From Achromobacter sp. RTa (GTDB lineage: Bacteria; Pseudomonadota; Gammaproteobacteria; Burkholderiales; Burkholderiaceae_B): a DNA stretch of 64,000 nucleotides. The notes below the pieces were generated by a model. The model was not told the origin of the DNA and did not search any database. It saw only the letters and a list, made by a program, of their open reading frames with translations. Both the position numbers and the translations under genes were made by a program. Where the stretch lies: the NCBI RefSeq assembly GCF_000757485.1, contig NZ_JPYO01000022.1, forward strand, positions 1 to 64,000. Direction: 5' to 3'. Below are positions 49,196-60,596 of this stretch, piece by piece. The number at the start of each line of letters is the position of its first letter. The stretch's first letter is position 1.

Positions 49196-50868
49196 AGGCG
49201 GCGAAACCCAAGGCGCAGGGCGAGGAAGGCCTGCGCCAGTCCATGTCCTGGCTGCACACGTGGGCCGGCCTGATCTTCGGATGGGTGCTGTACGCGATGT
49301 TCCTGACCGGCACGCTGGCGTTTTTCCGGCCCGAGATCACGGGTTGGATGCAGCCGGAGATCCAGGCGCGCCCGATCGCTTCAGTGCAGGCGGTGGAGCA
49401 GGCGCAACGCTACTTGAACGAGCACGCGCCGGACGCCAAGCGCTGGTTCATCACGCCGCCGTCGAACCGCGAGCCGCTCATCCAGCTGTTGTACCAGGTG
49501 CCCAAGCCCAAACCGGGCGAACGCGGTTTCGTGCGCGTGAAGCTGGATCCGCAGAGCGGGCAGGCCGTTACCGGCCGCGAAACGCGCGGCGGCGATTTTT
49601 TCTACCGATTCCACTTCGAACTGGAAACCGCGTTCCCGTGGGGGCGCTGGCTGGCGAGCATCGCTGGCATGTTCATGCTGGTGGCGATCATCAGCGGCAT
49701 CATCACCCACAAGAAGATATTCGCCGATTTCTTTACCTTCCGCCCAAGAAAGGGCGGGCAGCGCGCCTGGATGGACGGGCACAACGCCTTGTCGGTGCTG
49801 GGCTTGCCGTTCCACCTGATGATCACGTTCAGCGGGCTCGTGCTGTTCATGGTCATGTTGATGCCCGCCGGCATCCACGCCGTTTACGAGAACCCGCGGC
49901 AATACACCGACGAGGTCTTCAAATCGTTCAAGATCACGCCGCCGTTGAACCAACCGGCGCCGACGGTCCCGCTCGCGCCGCTGGTGGCCCAGGCCGAACA
50001 GCATTGGCAGGGCCGCGTGGGCCGCGTCACGGTCAACAACCCCGGCGATGCCGGCGCCATCGTGACCCTGGTCCGCAACGCCGCCGACGGCGTGTCGTAT
50101 GGCCGGCTGGCGCCCTACATGCGCTTCAATGGCGTGACGGGCGAATTGCAGGAAGGCGAGGATGAACTCAGCGCCACCGTGCAAACCGCCGGTATCATCA
50201 CCGGGCTGCACCTGGGGCTGTTCGCCGAACCGCTGCTGCGATGGCTGTATTTCCTGGTGAGCCTGGCGGGCACGGGCATGGTGGGCACGGGGCTGGTCCT
50301 GTGGATCGCCAAGCGTCGCCAGAAAGCCCGGCCGGGAGATGCGCGCGAGGCATTTTCGCTGCGCCTGGTAGACGGCCTGAATGCCGGCACCATCGCAGGC
50401 GTGGTTTTCGGGGTTGCGGCTTTCTTCCTGGCCAATCGCCTGTTGCCGGCAGACATGCCCGGCCGCCAGGTCTGGGAAGTCCGCGCCTTTTTCTCGGCCT
50501 GGGGCTTGTCGCTGATCTATGCCTTCCTGTTCCAGCGCCGCAAATGGCCGGACCTGCTGGCCGTGGCCGCCGTGGCGCTTGCCCTGGTGCCGTTGGCCAA
50601 TGCATGCACCACCTCGCGCCACCTTGGGGTGTCGCTGCCCGCCGGCGATTGGGTCATGGCCGGTTTCGACCTGACCTGCCTGGCCGGCGCGGCGCTGTTC
50701 GGCTGGATGGCGCGCAAGGCCGGCAAGGCGCCGGCAAAAGCGGCGGCCAAGGCGCGGGCAGGGAAACCCGTCGCCGGAAAGCCCGTCGCCGCCAGCTCCA
50801 TCTCCTCCCGCGTTGCCGAGGCCGCCCCGGGCCGCGCCGTTTATGAACCCAGAGGTGATACGCCATGA
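49192..50868 (+). CDS. PepSY-associated membrane protein (ferric-siderophore reductase-like)
   Basis: A 558-residue protein of the PepSY-associated transmembrane family (PiuB-like). An N-terminal helix (WLHTWAGLIFGWVLYAMFLTG), a large periplasmic segment with a PepSY-like region, and further helices (IAGMFMLVAIISGIITHKK, LHLGLFAEPLLRWLYFLVSLAGTGMVGTG) are visible, with several conserved histidines that could bind haem. Related proteins are thought to reduce or process imported ferric siderophores. The C-terminal 60 residues are low-complexity A/K-rich. It overlaps both neighbours by ATGA and is the core of the uptake module. Confidence 0.88.
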   Translation: MKAAKPKAQGEEGLRQSMSWLHTWAGLIFGWVLYAMFLTGTLAFFRPEITGWMQPEIQARPIASVQAVEQAQRYLNEHAPDAKRWFITPPSNREPLIQLLYQVPKPKPGERGFVRVKLDPQSGQAVTGRETRGGDFFYRFHFELETAFPWGRWLASIAGMFMLVAIISGIITHKKIFADFFTFRPRKGGQRAWMDGHNALSVLGLPFHLMITFSGLVLFMVMLMPAGIHAVYENPRQYTDEVFKSFKITPPLNQPAPTVPLAPLVAQAEQHWQGRVGRVTVNNPGDAGAIVTLVRNAADGVSYGRLAPYMRFNGVTGELQEGEDELSATVQTAGIITGLHLGLFAEPLLRWLYFLVSLAGTGMVGTGLVLWIAKRRQKARPGDAREAFSLRLVDGLNAGTIAGVVFGVAAFFLANRLLPADMPGRQVWEVRAFFSAWGLSLIYAFLFQRRKWPDLLAVAAVALALVPLANACTTSRHLGVSLPAGDWVMAGFDLTCLAGAALFGWMARKAGKAPAKAAAKARAGKPVAGKPVAASSISSRVAEAAPGRAVYEPRGDTP

Positions 50869-51188
50869 CGCTTGCCGCCTTCTGCCTGGCCTATGCGGGG
50901 TTCTCCGCCCTGTGCCTGGGCATGGACCGCCACTACGAGGATCTCTTCGACCGCGCGCTGCCGCGGCGGCATCGCGTGCCGCTGCGCGCGTTCGGATGGC
51001 TCGCGTTGGCCTTGTCCCTGTGCGCTTCGGCGGCGGTCTGGGGCTGGAGCTACGGCACGGTCGAATGGATCGGCATCCTCAGCATTGCCGGCCTGCTGCT
51101 GATCTGGTTCCTGACCTTCCGGCCGCGCGCCGCATTGACGGCGGGCGGCCTGTGCGCGTTGGCGGCGCCGGTTCTGGCCGTTCTGTAG
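50865..51188 (+). CDS. DUF3325-type small membrane protein
   Basis: A 107-residue protein with three hydrophobic segments and the N-terminal CLGMDRHYEDLF pattern typical of DUF3325. Its ATG overlaps the PepSY gene stop (ATGA), ending a coupled string of four genes. DUF3325 proteins are usually next to PepSY and TonB receptors; their role is unknown, probably assisting the PepSY protein. Confidence 0.82.
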   Translation: MTLAAFCLAYAGFSALCLGMDRHYEDLFDRALPRRHRVPLRAFGWLALALSLCASAAVWGWSYGTVEWIGILSIAGLLLIWFLTFRPRAALTAGGLCALAAPVLAVL

Positions 51189-51255
51189 CGCTGCGGGCGC
51201 GGCGTCCGTCCGGCACGTTACACTGGGTGTTTTCCCCTAAACGCCTCTTCGCCTC

Positions 51256-52593
51256 ATGAATACCCGCGTCCTCACCGGCATCACCACCTCTGGAACACCC
51301 CACCTCGGCAACTACGCGGGCGCGATCCGTCCCGCCGTCCAGGCCAGCACGCAGCCCGGCGTGGACGCATTCTTCTTCATGGCCGATTACCACGCGCTGA
51401 TCAAGTGCGACGACCCTGCCCGCGTGGCGCGTTCGCGCCTTGAAATCGCCGCCACCTGGCTGGCCGTGGGGCTGGACCACGAACGCGTGACCTTCTATCG
51501 CCAGTCGGATATCCCCGAGATCCCCGAACTGACCTGGATGCTGAACTGCGTCACGGCCAAGGGCCTGATGAACCGGGCGCACGCCTACAAGGCGGCGGTG
51601 GACCAGAACGAGGCGAAGGGCGTGGAGCCGGACGACGGCGTCACGATGGGGCTGTTCTCGTATCCGGTGCTGATGGCCGCGGATATCGTGATGTTCAACG
51701 CCAACAAGGTGCCGGTGGGCCGCGATCAGATCCAGCACCTGGAAATGGCGCGCGACATCGCCCAGCGCTTCAATCACCTCTATGGCCGTGATTACTTCAC
51801 CCTGCCGGAAGTGGTGATCGAGGAAGACGTGGCGACGCTGCCTGGACTGGACGGCCGCAAGATGTCCAAGAGCTACAACAACACGATCCCGCTGTTCGAG
51901 GGCGGCGCCCGCGCGCTGCGCGCTTCGGTGATGCGCATCGTGACCGATTCGCGCCAGCCCGGCGAACCCAAGGACGCCGAGAACTCGCACCTGTACACGA
52001 TCTACCGCGCGTTCGCCACGCCGGAGCAGTCCGTCGCATTCCGCAAGCAGCTGGAAGAAGGGCTGGGCTGGGGCGACGCCAAGCAGGCCCTCTACGACCA
52101 CCTGGAAAACCTGCTCGCGCCCATGCGGGAGAAGTACTTCGACCTGATGGCCAATCCCGGCCGTATCGAAGACATCCTGCAGGCGGGCGCCGCCAAGGCC
52201 CGCAAGCTGTCGGAGCCGTTCATGCGCGAACTGCGCCAGGCAGTTGGCCTGCGCAACCTGGAAGCCGCATCCGCGGGCGCCAGGGGCGCGGAGCCCAAGA
52301 AGGAAAAGGGCAAGGGCGCGCGTTTCGTCAGCTTCCGCGACGAAGATGGCGGTTTCCGTTTCCGCCTGCTGGCCGCCGACGGCGAGGAATTGCTCCTGTC
52401 GCAGCGCTTCGCCGATCCCAAGGAAGCCGGCGCCTTGATGCGCCGCCTGCAGTCGGAACCCGCGGATGCGGTGCTGCAGGCAGACGGACAGGGCTATGCC
52501 GCCATCATCGACGGCGTGACCGTCGCGACCGCGCCGGAGGGCGCCTTGCTGGCGCGCGCGCGCGAAGCGCTGGACTCGCTGTCCCAGGAATAG
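51256..52593 (+). CDS. trpS: Tryptophan-tRNA ligase with C-terminal extension
   Basis: A 445-residue class I aminoacyl-tRNA synthetase that charges tRNA-Trp. The HIGH-type motif is [10 protein letters not shown] and the KMSKS motif is [10 protein letters not shown] (about residue 203). Bacterial TrpRS is normally about 330-350 residues; here about 95 extra residues (350-445) follow. They include [21 protein letters not shown], resembling a DUF1508/YegP-like repeat (FRL.A.NGE pattern). The extension is known in some proteobacterial TrpRS proteins. A bidirectional terminator follows 18 bases after the stop. Confidence 0.93.
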   Translation: MNTRVLTGITTSGTPHLGNYAGAIRPAVQASTQPGVDAFFFMADYHALIKCDDPARVARSRLEIAATWLAVGLDHERVTFYRQSDIPEIPELTWMLNCVTAKGLMNRAHAYKAAVDQNEAKGVEPDDGVTMGLFSYPVLMAADIVMFNANKVPVGRDQIQHLEMARDIAQRFNHLYGRDYFTLPEVVIEEDVATLPGLDGRKMSKSYNNTIPLFEGGARALRASVMRIVTDSRQPGEPKDAENSHLYTIYRAFATPEQSVAFRKQLEEGLGWGDAKQALYDHLENLLAPMREKYFDLMANPGRIEDILQAGAAKARKLSEPFMRELRQAVGLRNLEAASAGARGAEPKKEKGKGARFVSFRDEDGGFRFRLLAADGEELLLSQRFADPKEAGALMRRLQSEPADAVLQADGQGYAAIIDGVTVATAPEGALLARAREALDSLSQE

Positions 52594-52610
52594 GCCGGCC
52601 GCCCGGCGAC

Positions 52611-52648
52611 AAAAAAAGCCCGGCGCATCATGCGCCGGGCTTTTTTTT
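52611..52648. terminator. Bidirectional terminator between trpS and tex
   Basis: AAAAAAAGCCCGGCGCAT and ATGCGCCGGGCTTTTTTTT frame a long stem with A and T tracts on both sides, so it can stop trpS transcripts from the left and tex transcripts from the right. Confidence 0.92.
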
Positions 52649-52691
52649 GGACCATGCAGCCGAGCGTCAGGGCGCGGCCGAGCGCTGGCGA

Positions 52692-55067
<2,376 letters not shown>

Positions 55068-55268
55068 CTCTATACGACGACAAAAAGGGAAAACAAGGGG
55101 CGGATTGTGCCATAAGCGCCTGTTACAAGACGTGCCAAAGCGGACGGATACGTCCCTATTGCGGCAGCTTCGAGACGCGGAGGGCATGCGGCAGCGGGTA
55201 TCATTTGGTCCTTTCCCACCTAAGCGCCTGGCGTCCGAACCGCAAGCGGCACCGGCCAGGCTATTCCG

Positions 55269-57365
55269 ATGCTGGACCTGGATATTTCCGAATTCTTCGA
55301 CGAGGACGGGCCTTTGGCCACGGCCTTGCCCGGCTACAAGCCGCGACCGGCCCAGGTAGAGCTGTCACAGGCCATCGGCCAGGCCATCCAGGACCGCGCC
55401 ACGCTGGTGGCCGAGGCCGGCACGGGCATCGGCAAGACGTGGGCCTATCTTGTACCCGCCTTCATCCAGGGCGGCAAGGTGCTGATTTCCACCGGCACCC
55501 GCACTTTGCAGGACCAGCTTTTCGCCCGCGATCTCCCGCGTGTGCGCGCCGCGCTGGCCGCCCCGGTGACGGCCGCGCTGCTCAAGGGCCGGGGCAATTA
55601 CGTCTGCCACTATCACCTGGATCGCCTGCAGGGCGACGAGCGCGCCTTGAAGTCCCGCAGCGAGATTCAGCAGCTGCGCCAGATCCAGGTGTTCGCGGGC
55701 ATCTCCAAGACCGGCGACCGCAGCGATCTCGCGCAGGTGCCGGAAGACGCCGACATCTGGCAGCGGGTGACCTCCACCCGCGAGAACTGCCTGGGGCAGG
55801 AATGCCCGCGCATCCGCGACTGCTTCGTCGTGAAGGCCCGCCGGCAGGCCCAGGAGGCCGACGTGGTGGTCGTCAATCATGCCTTGTTCATGGCCGATCT
55901 GGTGCTGCGTGAAGAGGGCGTCACCGACCTGCTGCCGGAGGCGGATACCGTCATCTTCGACGAGGCGCACCAGCTCCCCGACACCGCTACGCGCTTCCTG
56001 GGCAGCAGCGTGTCCACGCACCAGCTGATGGACTTCGGCCGCGCATTGGAAGTCGCCGGCCTGGCCTATGCGCGCGAGGCGGCCAAATGGAGCGACGTCA
56101 GTCGTCACCTGGAGACGGCCGCGCGCGAACTGCGGCTGGTCTGCGCGCCCCTGGACAGAATGCCGGGCCGCAAGGCCACCTTCGAGGCCATTCCCAATCC
56201 CGAAGAATTCGACGAAGCGCTCAAGGCGCTGCGCGAGGCCGTGGACAGCGCGGCGCAAGCGTTGGCCGCCGTGTCCGAAAAGCATCCTGACCTGATGGCC
56301 GCGGCGCGCAGCGGCGCGGAGATATCCGCGCGGCTCAAGCGCTGGGCCACGCCGGGTCGCAGCGGCGCAGCGCTGGATGACGAAGGCTGGGGCCGCGACG
56401 ACCAGGCGCCCGAGCCCGCGGCCCCGTCCGCGCTGGGCGACGGCCTGCCCACGCCGGCCGCCATCCTGGCGGGCGCCGCCGCCGCGGAGCAATGGACAGG
56501 TCCGGCGGTGCGCTGGGTCGAGCACGGACAGCACCATGTGCGCCTGCATTCCGCGCCGTTGTCCGTGGCCCAGGCCTTCTCCAAGTACCGCAAGCCGGGC
56601 CAGGCCTGGATCATGACGTCGGCCACCCTGTCGATAAACGGGGAATTCACCCATTTCACGAGCCAGCTGGGGCTGGAAAAGGCGCGCACCGGCAAATGGG
56701 AATCGCCGTTCAACTATCCGGAGCAGGCCCTGCTGTTCGTGCCCCGCGGCATGCCGGAGCCGCAGTCGCCGCAGTTCCTCGACCGCTTCGTGCAGACGCT
56801 GATGCCCTTGCTGGAAGCGAGTCCTGGCGGGACGCTGGTCCTGTGCACGACCCTGCGCGCGGTGGACAAGGTGGCGAACCTGCTGGCCGACCAGTTCGAC
56901 GATGCCGGGCATGAGTGGCCGCTGCTCAAGCAGGGCGACGGCACGCGCCGCGATCTGCTGGACCGCTTCTGCCGGCTGGAGCATCCCGTGCTGGTGGGCA
57001 GCGCCAGCTTCTGGGAAGGCATCGACCTGCCTGGCGACGTGCTGACCCTGGTGGCGATCGACAAGCTGCCCTTCGCGCCGCCCGACGACCCGGTCATCGA
57101 GGCGCGCCTGCGGGCCTGCCGGGCTCAGGGCGGCAATCCGTTCTCCGAGTACCAATTGCCCGAGGCCGCGATCTCGCTCAAGCAGGGTGCCGGCCGCCTG
57201 ATCCGGACGGAGTTGGATTGGGGCGTGCTCATGGTGGGCGATGGCCGCCTGGTCGAAAAGCCCTATGGCAAGCGCCTGTGGCGCGGGTTGCCGCCGTTTG
57301 CGCGGACCCGCGAGCTGGAAGAGGTGCTGGCGTTCTACCGGCGCAAGCAGGAGCCGCGAGACTAG
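55269..57365 (+). CDS. DinG/Rad3-family ATP-dependent DNA helicase (YoaA-like)
   Basis: A 698-residue superfamily 2 helicase of the XPD/DinG group. Walker A is EAGTGIGKTWAYLVPA (about residue 50), DEAH motif FDEAHQLPDT, and a probable iron-sulphur cluster is held by four cysteines (NYVCHYHL, then NCLGQECPRIRDC). Late motifs include GSASFWEGIDLPGD and LKQGAGRLIRTELDWGV. It unwinds DNA with damage or structure; E. coli relatives are DinG and YoaA. The length suggests YoaA-like. It diverges from tex and its stop lies next to an inverted repeat shared with the converging MFS gene. Confidence 0.92.
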   Translation: MLDLDISEFFDEDGPLATALPGYKPRPAQVELSQAIGQAIQDRATLVAEAGTGIGKTWAYLVPAFIQGGKVLISTGTRTLQDQLFARDLPRVRAALAAPVTAALLKGRGNYVCHYHLDRLQGDERALKSRSEIQQLRQIQVFAGISKTGDRSDLAQVPEDADIWQRVTSTRENCLGQECPRIRDCFVVKARRQAQEADVVVVNHALFMADLVLREEGVTDLLPEADTVIFDEAHQLPDTATRFLGSSVSTHQLMDFGRALEVAGLAYAREAAKWSDVSRHLETAARELRLVCAPLDRMPGRKATFEAIPNPEEFDEALKALREAVDSAAQALAAVSEKHPDLMAAARSGAEISARLKRWATPGRSGAALDDEGWGRDDQAPEPAAPSALGDGLPTPAAILAGAAAAEQWTGPAVRWVEHGQHHVRLHSAPLSVAQAFSKYRKPGQAWIMTSATLSINGEFTHFTSQLGLEKARTGKWESPFNYPEQALLFVPRGMPEPQSPQFLDRFVQTLMPLLEASPGGTLVLCTTLRAVDKVANLLADQFDDAGHEWPLLKQGDGTRRDLLDRFCRLEHPVLVGSASFWEGIDLPGDVLTLVAIDKLPFAPPDDPVIEARLRACRAQGGNPFSEYQLPEAAISLKQGAGRLIRTELDWGVLMVGDGRLVEKPYGKRLWRGLPPFARTRELEEVLAFYRRKQEPRD

Positions 57366-57401
57366 GGCCTGTGCAAGGCTCGATTTAGTGTGAACAGGCC
57401 C
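57365..57401. terminator. Inverted repeat between the converging helicase and MFS genes
   Basis: GGGCCTGT and ACAGGCCC are perfect 8-base arms around a 21-base loop. The left arm touches the helicase stop and the right arm lies 14 bases from the MFS stop. No T tract follows, so this is a weak terminator candidate for both converging genes. Confidence 0.4.
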
Positions 57402-57415
57402 TCGGGCAGGAATGC

Positions 57416-58627
57416 TCAGGCGGCGGCCCGTTCGGTCCGTCGCGACAGCGCCCACCAGCCGGTCATGACGGCGGCCAGGCCTACGATGGGAAGCATGGCG
57501 GCATTCAGGGCTTCCCAACCCATCCGCGCCAGCGCGGGGCCGGCGGCCAGTGTGGCCAGGGCGGTGGTGGCATAGCGCAGCATCTCGGCGGCTCCTTGCA
57601 CGCGGGCCCGTTCGGCGGGGCGGTAGGACTGCGCCAGCAGCGTGGTGCCGCCGACGAACATGAAGTTCCAGCCCACTCCCAGGCAGAACAGCGCCGCATG
57701 AAAAGCCGCAAGCGAACTCGATTGCATGGCGATCAGCGAGCAGGCCGCGTTCAATGCCATGCCCATGCCGAGCACCCGGGGCAGGCCGAGCCGATTGATC
57801 AGCGCGCCCGCGAAGAAGGCCGGGGCGTACATGCCGATGAGATGCCACTGCATGATGCTGGCGCCGTCGGCGATGCTGTGCTGGCAGGCGACGGCGGCCA
57901 GCGGGGCAGCCGTCATCACGAACATCATCGAGACCGAACCCACGACATTGTTGGCCAGGGCCGCCACGAAGATGGGCTGGCGCATGACTTCGCCCAAGGG
58001 GCGGGCCGGCAGGCCCCCGGCCTGCGCTTCAGCGGGCTGGCCGCCATCGCCGTCCTGGTCGCGGTACGCCACGAGCAGCAGCGCGCTGGCCGCGCCCAGC
58101 AAGGCCACCATCAGATAGGCGCCGGAGAAGATTGCCGCGGGGAATAAATCCTTGGCCCACGCCGCCAGGGCCGGCCCGGCGATGGCCGCGATGACGCCAC
58201 CCGTCAGCACCACGGAGATGGCGCGGCTCTTGGCTTCGGCGGGCACCGCGTCGGCGGCCGCCAGCCGGTAATACTGCGCGAAGGCCTGGAACACGCCGAC
58301 CAGCGCCGTGCCCAGGCAGAAGAGCCAGAAATCGCCGGCGAACACCGCGGCCACGGAGATCAGCCCGCCAGCGGCGCCGGCCAGCGAGCCCAGCACGAAG
58401 CCCGCGCGGCGGCCGATGCGCTGCATCAGCAAAGAGGCATACCAGGTGACCGCGGCGCCCGCCACCGTGATCAGCGCGAATGGCAACGTCGCCAGCGCCG
58501 GATGCGGCGCCAGCATCTGGCCGGTCAGCGCCGTCAAGGTGAGGTCGATGGAGATCGCCGCGATGTACAGGCCTTGGCAGATGGCGAGGATGCGGGCATT
58601 GCGCAGGCCGCGCGAGGGGGAGGTCAT
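57416..58627 (-). CDS. Major facilitator superfamily transporter
   Basis: A 403-residue polytopic inner-membrane protein with about 12 hydrophobic segments and the basic loop IGRRAGFVLGSLAGAAGG after helix 2, a typical MFS feature. The substrate is unknown; the type resembles drug or small-solute exporters. There is no clear ribosome site before the ATG at 58627. It diverges by 86 bases from the GlxA-family regulator, which probably controls it. The 3' end converges with the helicase gene. Confidence 0.85.
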   Translation of the reverse strand: MTSPSRGLRNARILAICQGLYIAAISIDLTLTALTGQMLAPHPALATLPFALITVAGAAVTWYASLLMQRIGRRAGFVLGSLAGAAGGLISVAAVFAGDFWLFCLGTALVGVFQAFAQYYRLAAADAVPAEAKSRAISVVLTGGVIAAIAGPALAAWAKDLFPAAIFSGAYLMVALLGAASALLLVAYRDQDGDGGQPAEAQAGGLPARPLGEVMRQPIFVAALANNVVGSVSMMFVMTAAPLAAVACQHSIADGASIMQWHLIGMYAPAFFAGALINRLGLPRVLGMGMALNAACSLIAMQSSSLAAFHAALFCLGVGWNFMFVGGTTLLAQSYRPAERARVQGAAEMLRYATTALATLAAGPALARMGWEALNAAMLPIVGLAAVMTGWWALSRRTERAAA

Positions 58628-58713
58628 GGCGAGGGGAGATCTGGAGGATTGACAGGCCCCACTCTAGCGCCGGAGAATTTGACAAGAATGACCATTTTCC
58701 CTCGTTTCTTGCC

Positions 58714-59655
58714 ATGACCCACCGCGTCTGCATCCTGCCTATGCCCAACTTCCAGCTGCTCGACATGGCTGGGCCGCTGTCAGTCTTCCAGATTGCGGCC
58801 GAGCTGCTGCCGGGCGCCTATGAGGTGGCCGTGGCGTCGGCCGATGGCGGTCAGGTCCGTTGTTCGGCCGGCGTGCCGGTGCTGACCCGGCCTTGGCGCG
58901 GCCTGCGCGCCGATACGGTGCTGGTGCCGGGCGGCCAGGGCGCGCGCGAGCCGAGGGCGGCGCCAGCCATGCTGGCCTATCTGCGCGCCGCGCATGCGCG
59001 CGGCCGGCGCGTCGCCAGCGTTTGCACGGGCGCTTTCGTACTGGCGCAGGCCGGCCTTCTGGAGGGGCGCCGTGCGACCACCCACTGGCGCCACGCCTCC
59101 GAGCTGCAACAGCGCCACCCGGCTCTGACGGTAGAGGCGGATCGCATCTATGTCGAGGACGGGTCGGTGTGGACGTCGGCGGGGATCGCGGCCGGCATAG
59201 ACCTGGCGCTGGCCATGGTGCAGGCGGACCATGGCGAGGCGGTCGCACGCGCCACGGCCCGGGAAATGGTGGTCTATCACCGCCGCACGGGCGGGCAATC
59301 GCAGTTCTCGGCGTTGCAGGACCTGACGCCGTCCAGCGGACGCATGCGCGAGGTCCTGGCGCACGTGGGGCAGCACCTGGATGAAGTCCTGGACATCGAG
59401 CGCCTCGCCGGCGTGGCATGCCTGAGCCCGCGCCAGTTCTGCCGTCAGTTCAAACAGGAAACCGGCCAGACGCCGGCCAAGGCGGTAGAGCGAATACGCG
59501 CCGAGGCCGCTCGCGAGCTGGTCGAGGAGGGCGGGACCGGCATGGACGCCATCGCGCGCCGGGTGGGCTTTGGCGATACGGAGCGCATGCGCCGCGCCTT
59601 CATCCGCATCTACGGGCAGCCGCCCCAAGCCATGCGGCGAGGCGCGGCTCCATGA
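58714..59655 (+). CDS. GlxA-family (DJ-1/PfpI + AraC) transcriptional regulator
   Basis: A 313-residue regulator. Residues 1 to about 190 are a DJ-1/PfpI-like ligand-binding domain (CILPMPNFQLLDMAGPLSVFQ, with the nucleophile-elbow cysteine in ASVCTGAFVLAQAG). Residues about 215-305 are the AraC helix-turn-helix pair (DEVLDIERLAGVACLSPRQFCRQFKQETG, MDAIARRVGFGDTERMRRAFIRIYG). It is transcribed away from the MFS transporter, its likely target. The effector is unknown. Its stop codon lies inside the bidirectional terminator shared with bamD. Confidence 0.92.
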   Translation: MTHRVCILPMPNFQLLDMAGPLSVFQIAAELLPGAYEVAVASADGGQVRCSAGVPVLTRPWRGLRADTVLVPGGQGAREPRAAPAMLAYLRAAHARGRRVASVCTGAFVLAQAGLLEGRRATTHWRHASELQQRHPALTVEADRIYVEDGSVWTSAGIAAGIDLALAMVQADHGEAVARATAREMVVYHRRTGGQSQFSALQDLTPSSGRMREVLAHVGQHLDEVLDIERLAGVACLSPRQFCRQFKQETGQTPAKAVERIRAEAARELVEEGGTGMDAIARRVGFGDTERMRRAFIRIYGQPPQAMRRGAAP

Positions 59656-59680
59656 AAAAGCCCCTCGAACGAGGGGCTTC
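59656..59680. terminator. Bidirectional terminator between glxA-type gene and bamD
   Basis: AAGCCCCTCG and CGAGGGGCTT form a 10-bp stem with a 2-base loop. On the minus strand TTTTTC follows (good for bamD); on the plus strand CCTTTCC follows (weaker). It begins at the regulator stop codon. Confidence 0.78.
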
Positions 59681-59700
59681 CTTTCCATGCCGGAACCGGA

Positions 59701-60543
59701 TCAATTGAACGGATTCCACCAGCTCTTGTCGGCCTTCAGGCCCGTGGTGCGGAACTCGCTGTTGGGGAAGTTCTTGTCGTAGACGCGCTGCGCGTCGTTC
59801 TTCAGTTCGGTCATGCCGAGCTTGTCGTAGGACTCGACCATCAGGTAGAGCGCTTCTTCGGTGGCGGGAGCGCCTTCGAAGTCGGTGATGACGGTCTGCG
59901 CGCGGTTGGCGGCGGCCACGTAGGCGCCGCGCTCGTAATAGTAGCGGGCGACGTGCACCTCGTTCATGGCGATGGTGTTGACCAGCCAGGCAACGCGCTT
60001 TTCGGCGTCGGCCGAATACTTGCTGTCGGGGTAGCGCTTGATGAGCTCGTTGAAGGCTTCGTAGGAAGCGCGCAGGCCCTTCGGATCGCGCTCGGCCGGA
60101 TCCTGGCCGGTGATGTTGCTCATGAAGGCGCTGGCCGGCGTGAAATTGATCAGGCCTTTCAGGTACAGCGCGTAGTCCGTGCCGGGATGGTTGGGGTAGA
60201 GCTGCTGGAAACGGTCGATGGCGGCCAGGGCCTGTTCGTTTTCGCCGTCTTTCCAGTTGACATAGGCCAGTTCGAGCAGGGCCTGCTGCGCATACACGCC
60301 GAAAGGATAGCGGCTTTCGATCGCGGTCAGGCGTTCGCGCGCTTCTTTCCAGCCGCCCGAGGACATTTCCGCCTTGGCATCGGCGTAGAGCTGTTCTGCG
60401 CTCCAATTCGTGGTCTTGTCGTACTTGCCGTCGGACGAGCCGCAACCGGCGATCGCGACGACGGCAACTAGCGCGATGACCACGCGCAAGATCGGCCCGC
60501 TGCGGGAGGCGGGGTTCGAGGGAGCTGCGGGGTGGTGAATCAC
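59701..60543 (-). CDS. bamD: Outer-membrane assembly lipoprotein BamD
   Basis: A 280-residue lipoprotein of the BAM complex that inserts beta-barrel proteins into the outer membrane. The lipobox is VVAIAGCGSS, giving acylated Cys34 after a long n-region. TPR-like repeats follow (YADAKAEMSSGGWKEARERLTAIESRYP, NWKDGENEQALAAIDRFQQLYP). The start is a GTG at 60543 with AAGGA nine bases upstream. It diverges from rluD across only 53 bases, so promoters overlap. The C-terminus (KSWWNPFN) is typical of this family. Confidence 0.94.
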   Translation of the reverse strand: MIHHPAAPSNPASRSGPILRVVIALVAVVAIAGCGSSDGKYDKTTNWSAEQLYADAKAEMSSGGWKEARERLTAIESRYPFGVYAQQALLELAYVNWKDGENEQALAAIDRFQQLYPNHPGTDYALYLKGLINFTPASAFMSNITGQDPAERDPKGLRASYEAFNELIKRYPDSKYSADAEKRVAWLVNTIAMNEVHVARYYYERGAYVAAANRAQTVITDFEGAPATEEALYLMVESYDKLGMTELKNDAQRVYDKNFPNSEFRTTGLKADKSWWNPFN

Positions 60544-60596
60544 GAGAATCGTATCCTTGGTGTTAGCATGGCAGGCTGATTATATGATTTGTCTCC

